Part shown: positions 16,741-25,197 of the stretch, one piece after another | How the letters are laid out: each line of letters opens with the position of its first letter | Numbering within the stretch: position 1 is the first letter of the stretch | Assembly: GCA_934277695.1 (NCBI GenBank) | Contig: CAKQVG010000004.1 | Location: forward strand, 46,706 to 110,705 | Length of the DNA: 64,000 nt | Direction: 5' to 3' | From: CAG-238 sp934277695 | Lineage (GTDB): Bacteria; Bacillota; Clostridia; Peptostreptococcales; Anaerovoracaceae | Notes under the pieces: generated by a model | Databases searched by the model: none | What the model saw: the letters and a program-made list of their open reading frames with translations, nothing else | Told to the model about the DNA's origin: nothing | Position numbers and translations under genes: made by a program

Positions 16741-17193
16741 GGGGCTGTCGCATTAACGGAAAATAACCGTTAGGGTGCAGCCCCTTTCGTACAGGATTGC
16801 GTTTCATAGATCTGAGCTATTTACGGATCCGGAAATAGTGTTTACACGAAGGGCAGCTTCTATAAAGGGGTGCTTCGTGTATCTAAGGGATTCTTAGAGG
16901 GGAAAAGATGTTGCTGTAAAATAATTGCAAAATGATGCCATAGAAAAACATTGAAATTCCAACATCCCAAAATATGACATTTTTGAAAAGAGTAAAAGCA
17001 TGACATAAATCCGGAGAAAAACGGAATCGAAGGGGTGTTAAATAGGCGAAAATACACGAAAAGGGGGGCTATGCGAGGCACTTGGTGGGAATTGCCTAAT
17101 TTTTCCAGCAGCTTGCTTACCTGAACACTCAGATACAAAGGGCTGCCTGCATTAATGGGAAGTAAGCGTTAATGCAGGCAGCCCCGATTAAAT
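16741..17193 (-). repeat. Dispersed intergenic repeat family 1, copy 1
   Basis: Read on the minus strand, this roughly 450-bp stretch is collinear with 39317-39705 along nearly its whole length and with 51597-51885 in part. Shared blocks include GGAAAAATTAGG, AATTCCCACCA, TTTTCGTGTATTTTCGCCT, ATATTTTGGGATGTTG, and GATACACGAAGCACCCC. Both ends are closed by hairpins built from GCATTAA/TTAATGC sequence. It separates groEL from cysK. I see no convincing gene in it. Confidence 0.85.
17140..17184. terminator. Long perfect hairpin at the groEL end of repeat 1
   Basis: Arms GGGCTGCCTGCATTAA (17140-17155) and TTAATGCAGGCAGCCC (17169-17184), 16 bp with no mismatch and a 13-base loop. On the minus strand it follows groEL and is trailed by TTTGT, so it probably ends groESL transcription. 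It is also the terminal hairpin of the dispersed repeat. Confidence 0.75.
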
Positions 17194-17212
17194 ATCTCGG
17201 ATTCGATGTGGT

Positions 17213-18850
17213 TTACATCATTCCCATGCCGCCCATTCCCGGAGCGCCGCCGCCCATTGCTACAGGAGGTGCCGGTTCCTTGATGTCTACGATACCCGCT
17301 TCTGTAGTGAGAAGCATTGCGGATGCAGATGCCGCATTCTGGAGTGCGCTTCTTGTAACCTTTGCAGGGTCAACGATACCTGCTTCAATCATGTCTACAT
17401 ATTCTTCTGTAGCTGCATTCAGACCAACGCCTACGCCGGATTTCTTAACTTCAGCAACAACAACGCTTCCTTCAAGACCTGCGTTTTCTGCAATCTGTCT
17501 TACCGGTTCTTCCAGTGCACGCTTGATGATCGCAGCACCTGTCTTAACATCGCCGGAAAGAGTGTCAACATATGCTGCCACAGCCGGAATCGTGTTTACG
17601 AGTGCAACTCCGCCGCCGGATACGATACCCTCTTCAACTGCAGCCTTTGTTGCGTTGAGAGCGTCTTCAATTCTAAGTTTTCTTTCCTTCAGTTCCGTTT
17701 CGGTAGCTGCGCCGACCTTGATAACCGCAACGCCGCCTGCGAGTTTTGCAAGTCTTTCCTGAAGTTTTTCCTTGTCGAATTCGGAAGTTGTGTCTTCAAT
17801 CTGCATCTTGAGGCTTGCAATTCTTGCCTTAACATCTTCGGAAGAACCGCCGCCGGATACAATAACCGTGTTTTCCTTGTCAACCTTAACAGTCGCTGCT
17901 GTTCCAAGCATGTCAAGCGTTACTTCGTTCAGTTCATAGCCAAGATCCGTTGCAATAACGGTACCGCCTGTAAGAACTGCGATATCTTCCAGCATTGCTT
18001 TTCTTCTTTCGCCGTATCCCGGAGCCTTTACCGCAACCACATCGATAACGCCTCTGAGTTTATTGACAACCAGTGTTGCAAGTGCTTCGCCTTCCACATC
18101 TTCTGCAATAACCAAAAGCTTACGTCCCTGCTTCATAATCTGTTCAAGCAGCGGAACCAGTTCCTGAATGCTTGATATCTTCTTATCTGTAATCAGGATA
18201 TATGGATTTTCCATAACGGCTTCCATCTTTTCCGTGTCGGAAACCATGTAAGCCGATAAATAACCTCTGTCAAACTGCATGCCTTCCACAACATCTAAAG
18301 TTGTGCCGAGGCTCTTGGATTCTTCTACTGTGATAACGCCGTCCTTGCCTACCTTTTCCATTGCCTGTGCAATCAGTTCGCCGATTTTCTCATCAGCTGC
18401 GGAAACGGCTGCAACCTGTGCGATGGATTCCTTGGTTTCAACCGGTTTTGCAATCTTGCCGATTTCTTCAACCGCTACATCAACCGCACCCTGGATACCC
18501 TTCTTAAGTTCCATTGGGTTAGCGCCTGCTGCAACATTCTTAAATCCTTCTTTTACGATAATCTGAGCAAGCAGAGTTGCTGTTGTCGTACCGTCGCCGG
18601 CTACATCGTTTGTCTTGGAAGCAACTTCCTTAACAACCTGAGCGCCCATGTTTTCCGTTGCGTCTTCAAGCTCGATTTCTCTTGCAATCGTAACGCCGTC
18701 ATTGGTGATGAGCGGTGAGCCGAAGCTCTTATTGATCAAAACATTGCGGCCTTTCGGTCCTAATGTAATCTTTACTGTATCTGCTAATTTATCAACGCCT
18801 GCCTGCAGTTTGCGTCTTGCGTCTTCTCCGTAAAAAATGTCCTTTGCCAT
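17213..18850 (-). CDS. groEL: Chaperonin GroEL (60 kDa)
   Basis: Cytosolic ATP-driven folding chamber. VTLGPKGRNV (about residues 28-37) and the DGTTTATLLA motif (about 86-95) form the nucleotide site, and the chain ends in the Gly-Met tail PGMGGMGMM. Length is 545 residues, as expected. AGGGGTG precedes the start. It forms a two-gene operon with groES under a CIRCE element, so it should be HrcA-controlled and heat-inducible. Confidence 0.99.
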   Translation of the reverse strand: MAKDIFYGEDARRKLQAGVDKLADTVKITLGPKGRNVLINKSFGSPLITNDGVTIAREIELEDATENMGAQVVKEVASKTNDVAGDGTTTATLLAQIIVKEGFKNVAAGANPMELKKGIQGAVDVAVEEIGKIAKPVETKESIAQVAAVSAADEKIGELIAQAMEKVGKDGVITVEESKSLGTTLDVVEGMQFDRGYLSAYMVSDTEKMEAVMENPYILITDKKISSIQELVPLLEQIMKQGRKLLVIAEDVEGEALATLVVNKLRGVIDVVAVKAPGYGERRKAMLEDIAVLTGGTVIATDLGYELNEVTLDMLGTAATVKVDKENTVIVSGGGSSEDVKARIASLKMQIEDTTSEFDKEKLQERLAKLAGGVAVIKVGAATETELKERKLRIEDALNATKAAVEEGIVSGGGVALVNTIPAVAAYVDTLSGDVKTGAAIIKRALEEPVRQIAENAGLEGSVVVAEVKKSGVGVGLNAATEEYVDMIEAGIVDPAKVTRSALQNAASASAMLLTTEAGIVDIKEPAPPVAMGGGAPGMGGMGMM

Positions 18851-18869
18851 TTCTATGCACCCCTTTCAA

Positions 18870-19145
18870 CTATTCAACAACCGCCAGGATGTCATCCTGT
18901 CTCATAATTGTGTATTCTTCGCCTTGATACTTAATTTCGGTTCCGCCGTATTTGCTGAAAACAACTTTGTCTCCCGGTTTCACTTCCATGGAAACATCCT
19001 TGGTTCCCGGTCCTACGGCTACAACTTCTGCCATCTGAGGTTTCTCCTTCGCTGCACTTGTGAGGATAAGGCCTCCCTGTGTTCTCTCTTCTGCTTCAAG
19101 TTTCTTGATGACTACTCTGTCACCCAATGGTTTGATTCCAATCAT
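18870..19145 (-). CDS. groES: Co-chaperonin GroES (10 kDa)
   Basis: Lid of the GroEL chamber. It has the usual beta-barrel start IKPLGDRVVIKK, the mobile loop ERTQGGLILTSAAKEKPQ, and VSMEVKPGDKVVFSKYGGTE. Length is 91 residues, slightly short but within the family range. CGGAGG lies upstream. It is the first gene of the groESL operon. Confidence 0.98.
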   Translation of the reverse strand: MIGIKPLGDRVVIKKLEAEERTQGGLILTSAAKEKPQMAEVVAVGPGTKDVSMEVKPGDKVVFSKYGGTEIKYQGEEYTIMRQDDILAVVE

Positions 19146-19179
19146 TTATCATTACCTCCGTTTAGTAATTCTCGTTTCC

Positions 19180-19243
19180 TTAGCACTCTTTGCTTCTGAG
19201 TGCTAACATAATTTTATTATAGCAATCCTGCCGCAATTGTCAA
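19180..19243 (-). promoter_or_regulatory. groESL promoter with CIRCE element
   Basis: The classical CIRCE inverted repeat TTAGCACTC-N9-GAGTGCTAA is at 19180-19206 with no mismatch. Just upstream on the minus strand are -10 TATAAT (19216-19221) and -35 TTGACA (19238-19243) with a 16-base spacer. CIRCE is the binding site of the HrcA repressor. Confidence 0.97.
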
Positions 19244-19285
19244 TACTTTCTTGCTTTTTTTGCATGTGAAGTTTCTGTGAAACAA

Positions 19286-20140
19286 TCAATGCAGCCCGCG
19301 TATGTAATAAAAAAGGTACTGCTGTGCGATTCCCCCATAAGGCGCAAAATTTTTCTTGGCAAAATCCTCCATGCTGCGTACATCCTTTTCGTCCATACCA
19401 TAAAGTCTATGCATAACTCGCCGCATCCATACATCAATCGGAAAAGCATCCAGAAATCCCAGACCGAAAAGGGCTGTGCAGCTTGCGACCTTGGGACCGA
19501 CCCCGGGATATTCCCGAAGAGCCTCCTGCACCTCTTCAAACGTCTCACAGTTTCGGAGTTCTTTCTCAGCCGCCTCGGCTCCGCCTTTCTCCAAGACCTT
19601 CTGTGCCGTTTTGATGAGGTAAGGCCCCCTGTAGCCCAGCCTGCACTCCGCCAGTTTGTCCGGCGTCATGTTCGCAAGCGTTTCCGGCTCGGGCAGTGCA
19701 TAATAGTCCTTTCCTTTATATGTGCCGATTTTTTCGCCGCAGCAGCGTGTCAAAGCCTCAATGCAGCCTTTAATCCTCGGTATATTGTTGTTTTGCGATA
19801 TGATGAACGACAGCAGGGCTTCCCAAAAATCCTGCTTCAGAATCCGGATTCCATATCCGTATTTCATGGCCCTTTGGATTTCCTCGCCCTGCAGACTGCT
19901 TTTTATCTTCGCATAATCTCTTTCCAAATCCAGATACGGCGTCCAAATCTGCGTGAATTCCTCTTCCGTGCAGTTATCGACAATCAGCCGGCCTTCCAGC
20001 TCAAATCGCATATTAACGATTTTTCCCATGGCAGTGCCCGTGTAGCTGCCGTCTTCCTGCCTTTCCCAGCGGAAGCATTGTCCGCAGTCGAAAATATGGT
20101 CAAGGTTAAAATCTTTGATTCCGGTCTTCGTGTACTGCAC
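19286..20140 (-). CDS. ogg: 8-oxoguanine-type DNA glycosylase (HhH-GPD)
   Basis: Base-excision repair glycosylase/lyase. The N-terminal OGG-type domain (DCGQCFRWERQEDGSYTG) is followed by the helix-hairpin-helix LREYPGVGPKVAS, in which K217 is the expected Schiff-base lysine. The GPD aspartate is D236 in AFPIDVWMR. Length is 284 residues, typical of bacterial Ogg2/clostridial Ogg. It ends a two-gene unit with the ATP-binding protein just upstream (two-base gap). Confidence 0.92.
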   Translation of the reverse strand: MQYTKTGIKDFNLDHIFDCGQCFRWERQEDGSYTGTAMGKIVNMRFELEGRLIVDNCTEEEFTQIWTPYLDLERDYAKIKSSLQGEEIQRAMKYGYGIRILKQDFWEALLSFIISQNNNIPRIKGCIEALTRCCGEKIGTYKGKDYYALPEPETLANMTPDKLAECRLGYRGPYLIKTAQKVLEKGGAEAAEKELRNCETFEEVQEALREYPGVGPKVASCTALFGLGFLDAFPIDVWMRRVMHRLYGMDEKDVRSMEDFAKKNFAPYGGIAQQYLFYYIRGLH

Positions 20141-20142
20141 CG

Positions 20143-20949
20143 TCAGTCAATCCCCCTTACTTCGATATCAACAGCCGAAACATTGAATGCGGTCATTTTT
20201 TCCACCACTTCCTTGATTTCTTCCTGCATTTCACTCACTGCCTCCCACAGAGCAAAACCGTGTTTCATCTTGAGGACGACAAAAAGCTCGTATGCCTCGG
20301 GCTGTGCGCTGTGGCTCACATATATGACTCTGCCTGCCGCCGGGTGTCCCGCCGCTATGCAGCCAATGATATCATCGATTACGCGCTCTGCAATCAGATA
20401 TTGTCCCATGTAGCTGTATGTCGGCCTGACGACCGTGCGTTCTCCGTCCTGCTCCTTACCCCTGAAAAAACGAAGCGGATCCATGAAATATCCGGCAAAG
20501 TTCCTCTTAAGCTGCAGTGACGGTGCAGGAATAACATGCTTGCCGAGCTGCTCCCTTTGCTGCCTTGCCTTGCGGCGCTCCGCCTGCGTTGTTATGTCCT
20601 CGATTTTGATGCGTCTCGGACTGTCCTCCGGAGGCTTTTCCAGTCCCAGCCTGTCCATGATCCGGTCTACCATCCCTTCGCTGGTTCCGAGAATCAGGAT
20701 GGATTCAGGCTTCGTTCTGGCAATCTCATCTCTGACGCTTTGGCATTGCTCTTCGTTTATGAACAGAGCTGTCTTTACGGCACCGATCTTGGTGCCGGCT
20801 CTTTTGGCTGAGGAGCCGGCAAGCACCGTGTTCCGATATATGAAAAGCCCATCATCTATGATAGACTCAATATTTTCTTTCTGACACAAATCCATTGCAT
20901 GAAAGCTCTTTCCGGTCCCACTCTTTCCGACCAATGTGTATATTCGCAT
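20143..20949 (-). CDS. P-loop protein with C-terminal Asp23-like domain
   Basis: A 268-residue protein of unknown function. It starts with a clear Walker A, LVGKSGTGKS (residues 6-15), and has SILILGTSEG as a probable Walker B-like strand. The C-terminal third (SYMGQYLIAERVIDDIIGCI, then VSAVDIEVRGID) resembles the Asp23/Gls24 alkaline-shock fold. The middle is basic and polar (QAERRKARQQREQLG). It is coupled to ogg. The Asp23 match is by eye and should be tested by profile search. Confidence 0.7.
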   Translation of the reverse strand: MRIYTLVGKSGTGKSFHAMDLCQKENIESIIDDGLFIYRNTVLAGSSAKRAGTKIGAVKTALFINEEQCQSVRDEIARTKPESILILGTSEGMVDRIMDRLGLEKPPEDSPRRIKIEDITTQAERRKARQQREQLGKHVIPAPSLQLKRNFAGYFMDPLRFFRGKEQDGERTVVRPTYSYMGQYLIAERVIDDIIGCIAAGHPAAGRVIYVSHSAQPEAYELFVVLKMKHGFALWEAVSEMQEEIKEVVEKMTAFNVSAVDIEVRGID

Positions 20950-21069
20950 TTTTTCTTTCGACCTCTTTATTTTTTACAAAAAAATCAACTTTTTTTTACT
21001 TTACTATTATACATCATTCTGTTATAATTGTCTGCGTAAAGATATATCTTTTTAATAGGAGGAACAACA

Positions 21070-21237
21070 ATGGCTTATAAAATTACAGATGCTTGCATCG
21101 CTTGCGGTGCTTGCGCAGCAGAATGTCCTGTAGAAGCTATCTCCGAAGGCGACATCTATGTTATCGATGCTGACAAGTGCATCGACTGCGGTTCTTGCGC
21201 AGATGCTTGCCCGGTAGATGCTCCGGTAGAAGGCTAA
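21070..21237 (+). CDS. fdx: Ferredoxin, 2[4Fe-4S] clostridial type
   Basis: A 55-residue electron carrier with two cluster motifs, CIACGACAAECP and CIDCGSCADACP, each of the CxxCxxCxxxCP form. It is strongly acidic. The start has AGGAGG eight bases upstream; a TATAAT (21023-21028) lies in the AT-rich leader. It is a single-gene unit followed by a terminator. Such ferredoxins serve pyruvate:ferredoxin oxidoreductase and hydrogenases in anaerobes. Confidence 0.97.
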   Translation: MAYKITDACIACGACAAECPVEAISEGDIYVIDADKCIDCGSCADACPVDAPVEG

Positions 21238-21250
21238 ACACTACATAAAA

Positions 21251-21281
21251 ACAACCGGTCTTATGACCGGTTGCTTTTTTA
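21251..21281 (+). terminator. Ferredoxin terminator
   Basis: Hairpin CAACCGGTC (21252-21260), loop TTAT, and GACCGGTTG (21265-21273), followed by a T run. This is a standard intrinsic terminator 14 bases after the stop codon. Confidence 0.93.
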
Positions 21282-21288
21282 TTTGATT

Positions 21289-21918
21289 TTATTCAGCATC
21301 CTGCATGTAATAGGCAAGCGCGTGCAGACTGTCACTCATGTGAACATTCTCAACCGCAACGTCTTCCGGCAGTTCCAAGTCAACGGCGGTAAAGTTCCAA
21401 ATGCCCTTGACTCCCGCACCCGATACCGTGTCGGCAACAATCTGTGCTTTCTCGGCAGGAACCGTGATTACGGCGATGTCTATGTTTTCTTTCTTGATAA
21501 ATCCCGCGAGTGAGCCGCATGTCATAATCTGCGCGTCCTTGAACTCCACATCCTGAATGATCTGCTTAACGTCAAAAATTCCGCAAATGTGGAAGTTTCC
21601 TTCATTGTTGGCAATGTAGCTTGCCATGGCCTGACCAAGTCTGCCGTATCCTACGATTACAATCTTGTACTCTTTATTGAGGCCCAGTATTGCGCCTATT
21701 TCTTCATATAAATAACTTACGCTGTAACCGTAACCCTGCTGTCCGAATCCGCCGAAATTGTTTAAATCCTGGCGAATCTGAGACGCAGTATACCCTATGA
21801 GCTTGCTCAGATCTTTAGAAGAAATTTTTTCGATTCCCTTCTTCTGCAGTTCCTTCAGGTATCTTCTGTATCGAGGCAAACGCTTGATTACTGCTTTTGA
21901 TATCTGCTTCTCTCTCAT
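21289..21918 (-). CDS. rex: Redox-sensing transcriptional repressor Rex
   Basis: Senses the NADH/NAD+ ratio and represses fermentative and redox genes. An N-terminal winged helix (SSKDLSKLIGYTASQIRQDL, then FGGFGQQGYGY) is followed by a Rossmann fold with VGYGRLGQAMASY. Length is 209 residues from the ATG at 21918 (AGGTG upstream); the GTG three codons earlier sits too close to its GGAAGG. It is convergent with the ferredoxin gene and lies downstream of acpP. No clear Rex operator was seen. Confidence 0.96.
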   Translation of the reverse strand: MREKQISKAVIKRLPRYRRYLKELQKKGIEKISSKDLSKLIGYTASQIRQDLNNFGGFGQQGYGYSVSYLYEEIGAILGLNKEYKIVIVGYGRLGQAMASYIANNEGNFHICGIFDVKQIIQDVEFKDAQIMTCGSLAGFIKKENIDIAVITVPAEKAQIVADTVSGAGVKGIWNFTAVDLELPEDVAVENVHMSDSLHALAYYMQDAE

Positions 21919-21952
21919 CTGTAACACCTGCCTTCCGATATCTGCCTTGCGA

Positions 21953-22180
21953 CTATTTGTTTTCCTCTACATACTTAACCAAATCTCCGACCGTCTGAAT
22001 GTTCTCAGCGTCTTCGTCAGGAATTTCGATTCCGAATTCATCTTCGATTGCCATGATAATTTCAACAGCATCCAGTGAATCTGCCGAAAGATCCTTCATG
22101 AGATTGGTATCCATTGCAACATCGGATTCTTCAACCTGTAATTGGTCTATAATGATGTCTTTAATTTTGTCAAAAATCAT
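21953..22180 (-). CDS. acpP: Acyl carrier protein
   Basis: Carrier of growing acyl chains in fatty-acid synthesis. The phosphopantetheine serine is in DLSADSLDAVEIIM (about residue 35). The chain is acidic throughout and 75 residues long, as usual. GGAGG precedes the start. It has its own promoter and a FapR-like palindrome. It is not next to fab genes here. Confidence 0.97.
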   Translation of the reverse strand: MIFDKIKDIIIDQLQVEESDVAMDTNLMKDLSADSLDAVEIIMAIEDEFGIEIPDEDAENIQTVGDLVKYVEENK

Positions 22181-22199
22181 AAAACAGCCTCCATTCTGT

Positions 22200-22250
22200 T
22201 TAGTAAAAATTACTATGGAATATTATAATAACTTTTTATGTGCATTGCAA
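22200..22250 (-). promoter_or_regulatory. acpP promoter with FapR-like operator
   Basis: Read on the minus strand: -35 TTGCAA (22245-22250), a 17-base spacer, and -10 TATAAT (22222-22227). Downstream at 22200-22216 is the 17-bp palindrome ATAGTA-N5-TACTAA. This matches the TTAGTA-N5-TACTAA layout of FapR sites at all but one arm position. Position over the start region suggests repression in response to malonyl-ACP/CoA. FapR itself is not encoded in the window. Confidence 0.6.
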
Positions 22251-22267
22251 GTTTTTTTTATGTGTTT

Positions 22268-24184
22268 TTACGCTTCCTGCACCTTTGCCCACTCATCATA
22301 GGCTTCCGCAAGCCGTTTTTCGGCCTCTTCCCGTTCCGAGCCGAGCCTTGCCAGGAGTTCATAATCGCTCATGTTTTCCGGTTTGCAAAGATTATGCTCA
22401 AGTTCCGAAATCTTATCCTCAAGTTCGGAAATTTCCGCCTCCAGTTTCTCGGAAAGCCTTGCCCTGCGCCGTTCCTCGGCTTCGCGTTCTTTGTTCAGCC
22501 TGCGCTGCTGTGCAGCATCTCCTGCGGGTTTTTCCTGCGTTTTGCTGAAGTATTTCTTTGCGGATATGCCCTGCGACTTCTTTTCCAGATAATAGTCATA
22601 CCTGCCGAGGTACTCAACTACGCCGTCCTGCGTAAGTTCCAGAATTCTCGTCGGTATTCTCTGCAGGAAATACCGGTCATGCGATACGACGATTACCGTT
22701 CCCGGAAATTCCATCAAAGCTTCTTCAAAGACCTCCTTTGATTCGATGTCCAAGTGGTTGGTCGGTTCGTCCAAAATCAGGGTGTTTGCGCCCGAAAGCA
22801 TGAGTTTCAGAAGAGAGAGCCGCGCTTTTTCGCCGCCCGACAAGCTTCCCACAGGAAGGAAAACTTCCTCGCCTTTAAACAGGAATCTGCCCAGAATCGA
22901 ACGCATTTCCGTATCGGTATACAGTCTGTACGATTCCTTCAGTTCTTCAAGAACCGTGTTGGCATCGCTGAGCAGCAGCTGCCCTTGGTCATAATAGCCG
23001 AACGCAACATTGTGACCGATTTTCAGATAACCCGCATCCGGCGTCAGTTCTCCCAGAAGCACCCTGAGAAGCGTCGTCTTGCCCACGCCGTTCGGTCCGA
23101 GGATACAAATCCTCTCGCCTCTCTTGATATCAAGATTCACACCGTGAAAAAGCTCCCTGCGTTCGCTGCCTCTGCCGAAGCTTTTTTCGAGATTTTCTGC
23201 CATGATGACATCGCCGCCGGACGGGAAGTTTTCCTTGAAGTGGATCTTCATCTTTCCCATTTCGCTTTCCGGACGCTCGATTCTTTCTATCATATCAAGC
23301 CGTTTCTCACGCGATGCCGCCCTCTTTGCGAGGTGCTCGGTGCCGCGCTGTTTCATGCGCCTGATCATTTCTTCCTGGCGCGCGATTTCCCTCTGTTGGT
23401 TATTATATGCACGAAGTTCGGTTTCTCTTCGAAGTTTTTTCTGTGCCGCATAGTCACTGTATTTTCCTTGATAGGAATAAACCTTGTGATTTTCCACTTC
23501 GAAAATCCGGTTTACCGTCCGATCGAGAAAATATCGGTCATGCGATACAATCATAATCGTGCCGCGATAAGCTTCCAGGTACTGCTCCAGCCATTTCAGC
23601 GTTCCGATATCCAAATGGTTCGTGGGCTCATCCAGCAGCAAAATATCCGGTTTTTCAAGCAAAAGCGCCGCAAGCGCCAGCCTTGTCCTCTCTCCGCCCG
23701 AAAGCGAGGAAATCTTCTTATTGTAAAAACTCTCGTCGAAAGCCATGGAGTTTAAAATCCCAATCATCTCCGACTTATAGGTGTAGCCGCCTTCTCTGTC
23801 AAAGCGGTGCTGCAATTCGTCCAGCCGGTTAATCAGCCCGGTGTCATGCGGGTTTTCTGCAACCTTGTCCGAAAGCTCCGCAATTTCGTTTTCAAGCTCC
23901 CGAAGTCCCGAAAAAATCCCTTCGATTTCCTCGAGGACCGTCCCTTCACTGCTGAAATTATCGCGCTGTTTCAAGTAGCCGATTCTCGTGTTCTGTGACA
24001 CGAAAAATTCCCCTTCGTCGCACGGAAGCTCACCGGTGAGCATGTTCAGAAGTGTCGTTTTTCCGGCACCGTTTCTGCCGATGATGCCGACCTTATCGCC
24101 GGCATTCAGATGAAAACTCGCCTTATCGATTATGACATCCGTTCCGTATGTTTTTGTAAGATTATTCGCTGAAAGTACAATCAT
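22268..24184 (-). CDS. ABC-F family ATP-binding protein
   Basis: A soluble protein with two nucleotide-binding domains and no membrane part. Domain 1 has GRNGAGKTTL with LSGGERTRL and LLLDEPTNHLD. Domain 2 has GPNGVGKTTLLR with LSGGEKARL and LILDEPTNHLD. Between them is a basic linker (RRMKQRGTEHLAKRAASREK), and a charged coiled-coil C-terminus follows (RLSEKLEAEISELEDKISEL). Length is 638 residues, Uup/YdiF-like. ABC-F proteins act on the ribosome; a housekeeping translation role is more likely than antibiotic resistance. ATGA overlap with tsaD. Confidence 0.93.
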   Translation of the reverse strand: MIVLSANNLTKTYGTDVIIDKASFHLNAGDKVGIIGRNGAGKTTLLNMLTGELPCDEGEFFVSQNTRIGYLKQRDNFSSEGTVLEEIEGIFSGLRELENEIAELSDKVAENPHDTGLINRLDELQHRFDREGGYTYKSEMIGILNSMAFDESFYNKKISSLSGGERTRLALAALLLEKPDILLLDEPTNHLDIGTLKWLEQYLEAYRGTIMIVSHDRYFLDRTVNRIFEVENHKVYSYQGKYSDYAAQKKLRRETELRAYNNQQREIARQEEMIRRMKQRGTEHLAKRAASREKRLDMIERIERPESEMGKMKIHFKENFPSGGDVIMAENLEKSFGRGSERRELFHGVNLDIKRGERICILGPNGVGKTTLLRVLLGELTPDAGYLKIGHNVAFGYYDQGQLLLSDANTVLEELKESYRLYTDTEMRSILGRFLFKGEEVFLPVGSLSGGEKARLSLLKLMLSGANTLILDEPTNHLDIESKEVFEEALMEFPGTVIVVSHDRYFLQRIPTRILELTQDGVVEYLGRYDYYLEKKSQGISAKKYFSKTQEKPAGDAAQQRRLNKEREAEERRRARLSEKLEAEISELEDKISELEHNLCKPENMSDYELLARLGSEREEAEKRLAEAYDEWAKVQEA

Positions 24185-25197
24185 AATTCCATATTTGCAT
24201 AGGCATCAAGGTCAAGCCCGTCTGCCCCTTTTTCCTTATATTTATAGTATGCCGCTGCCCCGATCATGGCACCGTTGTCCGTGCACAAAGCGGGGGCCGG
24301 ACGGTAAAGTGTGATTCCGTCTGCGCCGCAAGCCTCTCCGAGCATTTCTCTGAGTTTGGAATTTGCCGCAACGCCGCCGGCAAGCACCAGCTTCTTTTCG
24401 CCGCGTATCTTTACGGCATTCACGGCCTTTTCGACGATGACATCCATCACCGCCTGCTGGAAACTTGCCGCAACATCCGCACGGTTTATTTCGTTTCCTG
24501 CCTGTTTCTGCTGGTTGATGTAATTGAGCACCGATGTCTTCAGACCGCTGAAACTGAAATCAAAGCTGTCCTTTTCCAGATATACGCGTTTGAAATGAAT
24601 CGCCTCGGGATTTCCTTCTTTTGCGATTTTGTCGATTTTCGGACCGCCCGGATAGCCCAGCCCCAAAACTCTTGCGACCTTGTCGTAAGCCTCTCCGACC
24701 GCATCATCTCTGGTTCCGCCCAAAATTTCACATTCGGTATAGCTCTTCACATCCACGATTTCCGTATGTCCGCCGCTTGTGATAAGCGCCATGAACGGCG
24801 GCTGAAGCTCCGGATATTCGATAAAATTCGCACTGATATGCCCCATCAGATGATGAACGCCCACAAGCGGGATGTCCTTTGCAAATGCAAGGGATTTTGC
24901 CGTTGCTACTCCCATCAGAAGTGCCCCGATGAGACCCGGGCCGTTCGTAACGCCGATGAGATCAATGTCATCAAGGCTCACCTTTGCATCTTCCAGCGCC
25001 TCCGTGAGAACACCGTTGATGTTTTCCAAATGGTGTCTGGATGCGATTTCCGGCACGACTCCGCCGAAATTCTTAAATATATCGATTTGTGATGAAATGA
25101 CATTGGACAAAACCGTTCTTCCGTCCGCAAGGACGGCAATCGCTGTCTCGTCGCAGCTGGTTTCGATTCCAAGTGTCAAAAAACTTCCGTCTTTCAT
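24181..25197 (-). CDS. tsaD: tRNA N6-adenosine threonylcarbamoyltransferase TsaD
   Basis: Transfers the threonylcarbamoyl group to A37 of ANN-decoding tRNAs, together with TsaB and TsaE, both encoded just upstream. ASKHA fold with LGIETSCDETAIAV, the metal-binding HHLMGH (near residue 110), SGGHTEIV, and LCTDNGAMIG. Length is 338 residues from the ATG at 25197 behind GGAAGG. It overlaps rimI's end by four bases. Confidence 0.97.
   Translation of the reverse strand: MKDGSFLTLGIETSCDETAIAVLADGRTVLSNVISSQIDIFKNFGGVVPEIASRHHLENINGVLTEALEDAKVSLDDIDLIGVTNGPGLIGALLMGVATAKSLAFAKDIPLVGVHHLMGHISANFIEYPELQPPFMALITSGGHTEIVDVKSYTECEILGGTRDDAVGEAYDKVARVLGLGYPGGPKIDKIAKEGNPEAIHFKRVYLEKDSFDFSFSGLKTSVLNYINQQKQAGNEINRADVAASFQQAVMDVIVEKAVNAVKIRGEKKLVLAGGVAANSKLREMLGEACGADGITLYRPAPALCTDNGAMIGAAAYYKYKEKGADGLDLDAYANMEL

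Noticed and set aside
16860..17138. 92-codon ORF on the minus strand inside repeat family 1, with a partly kept frame (LEKLGNSHQ..., FVYFRL) in all three copies
   Set aside because: Copies 2 and 3 are broken by stops and no ribosome binding site precedes any of them. The apparent frame conservation follows from the high DNA identity.
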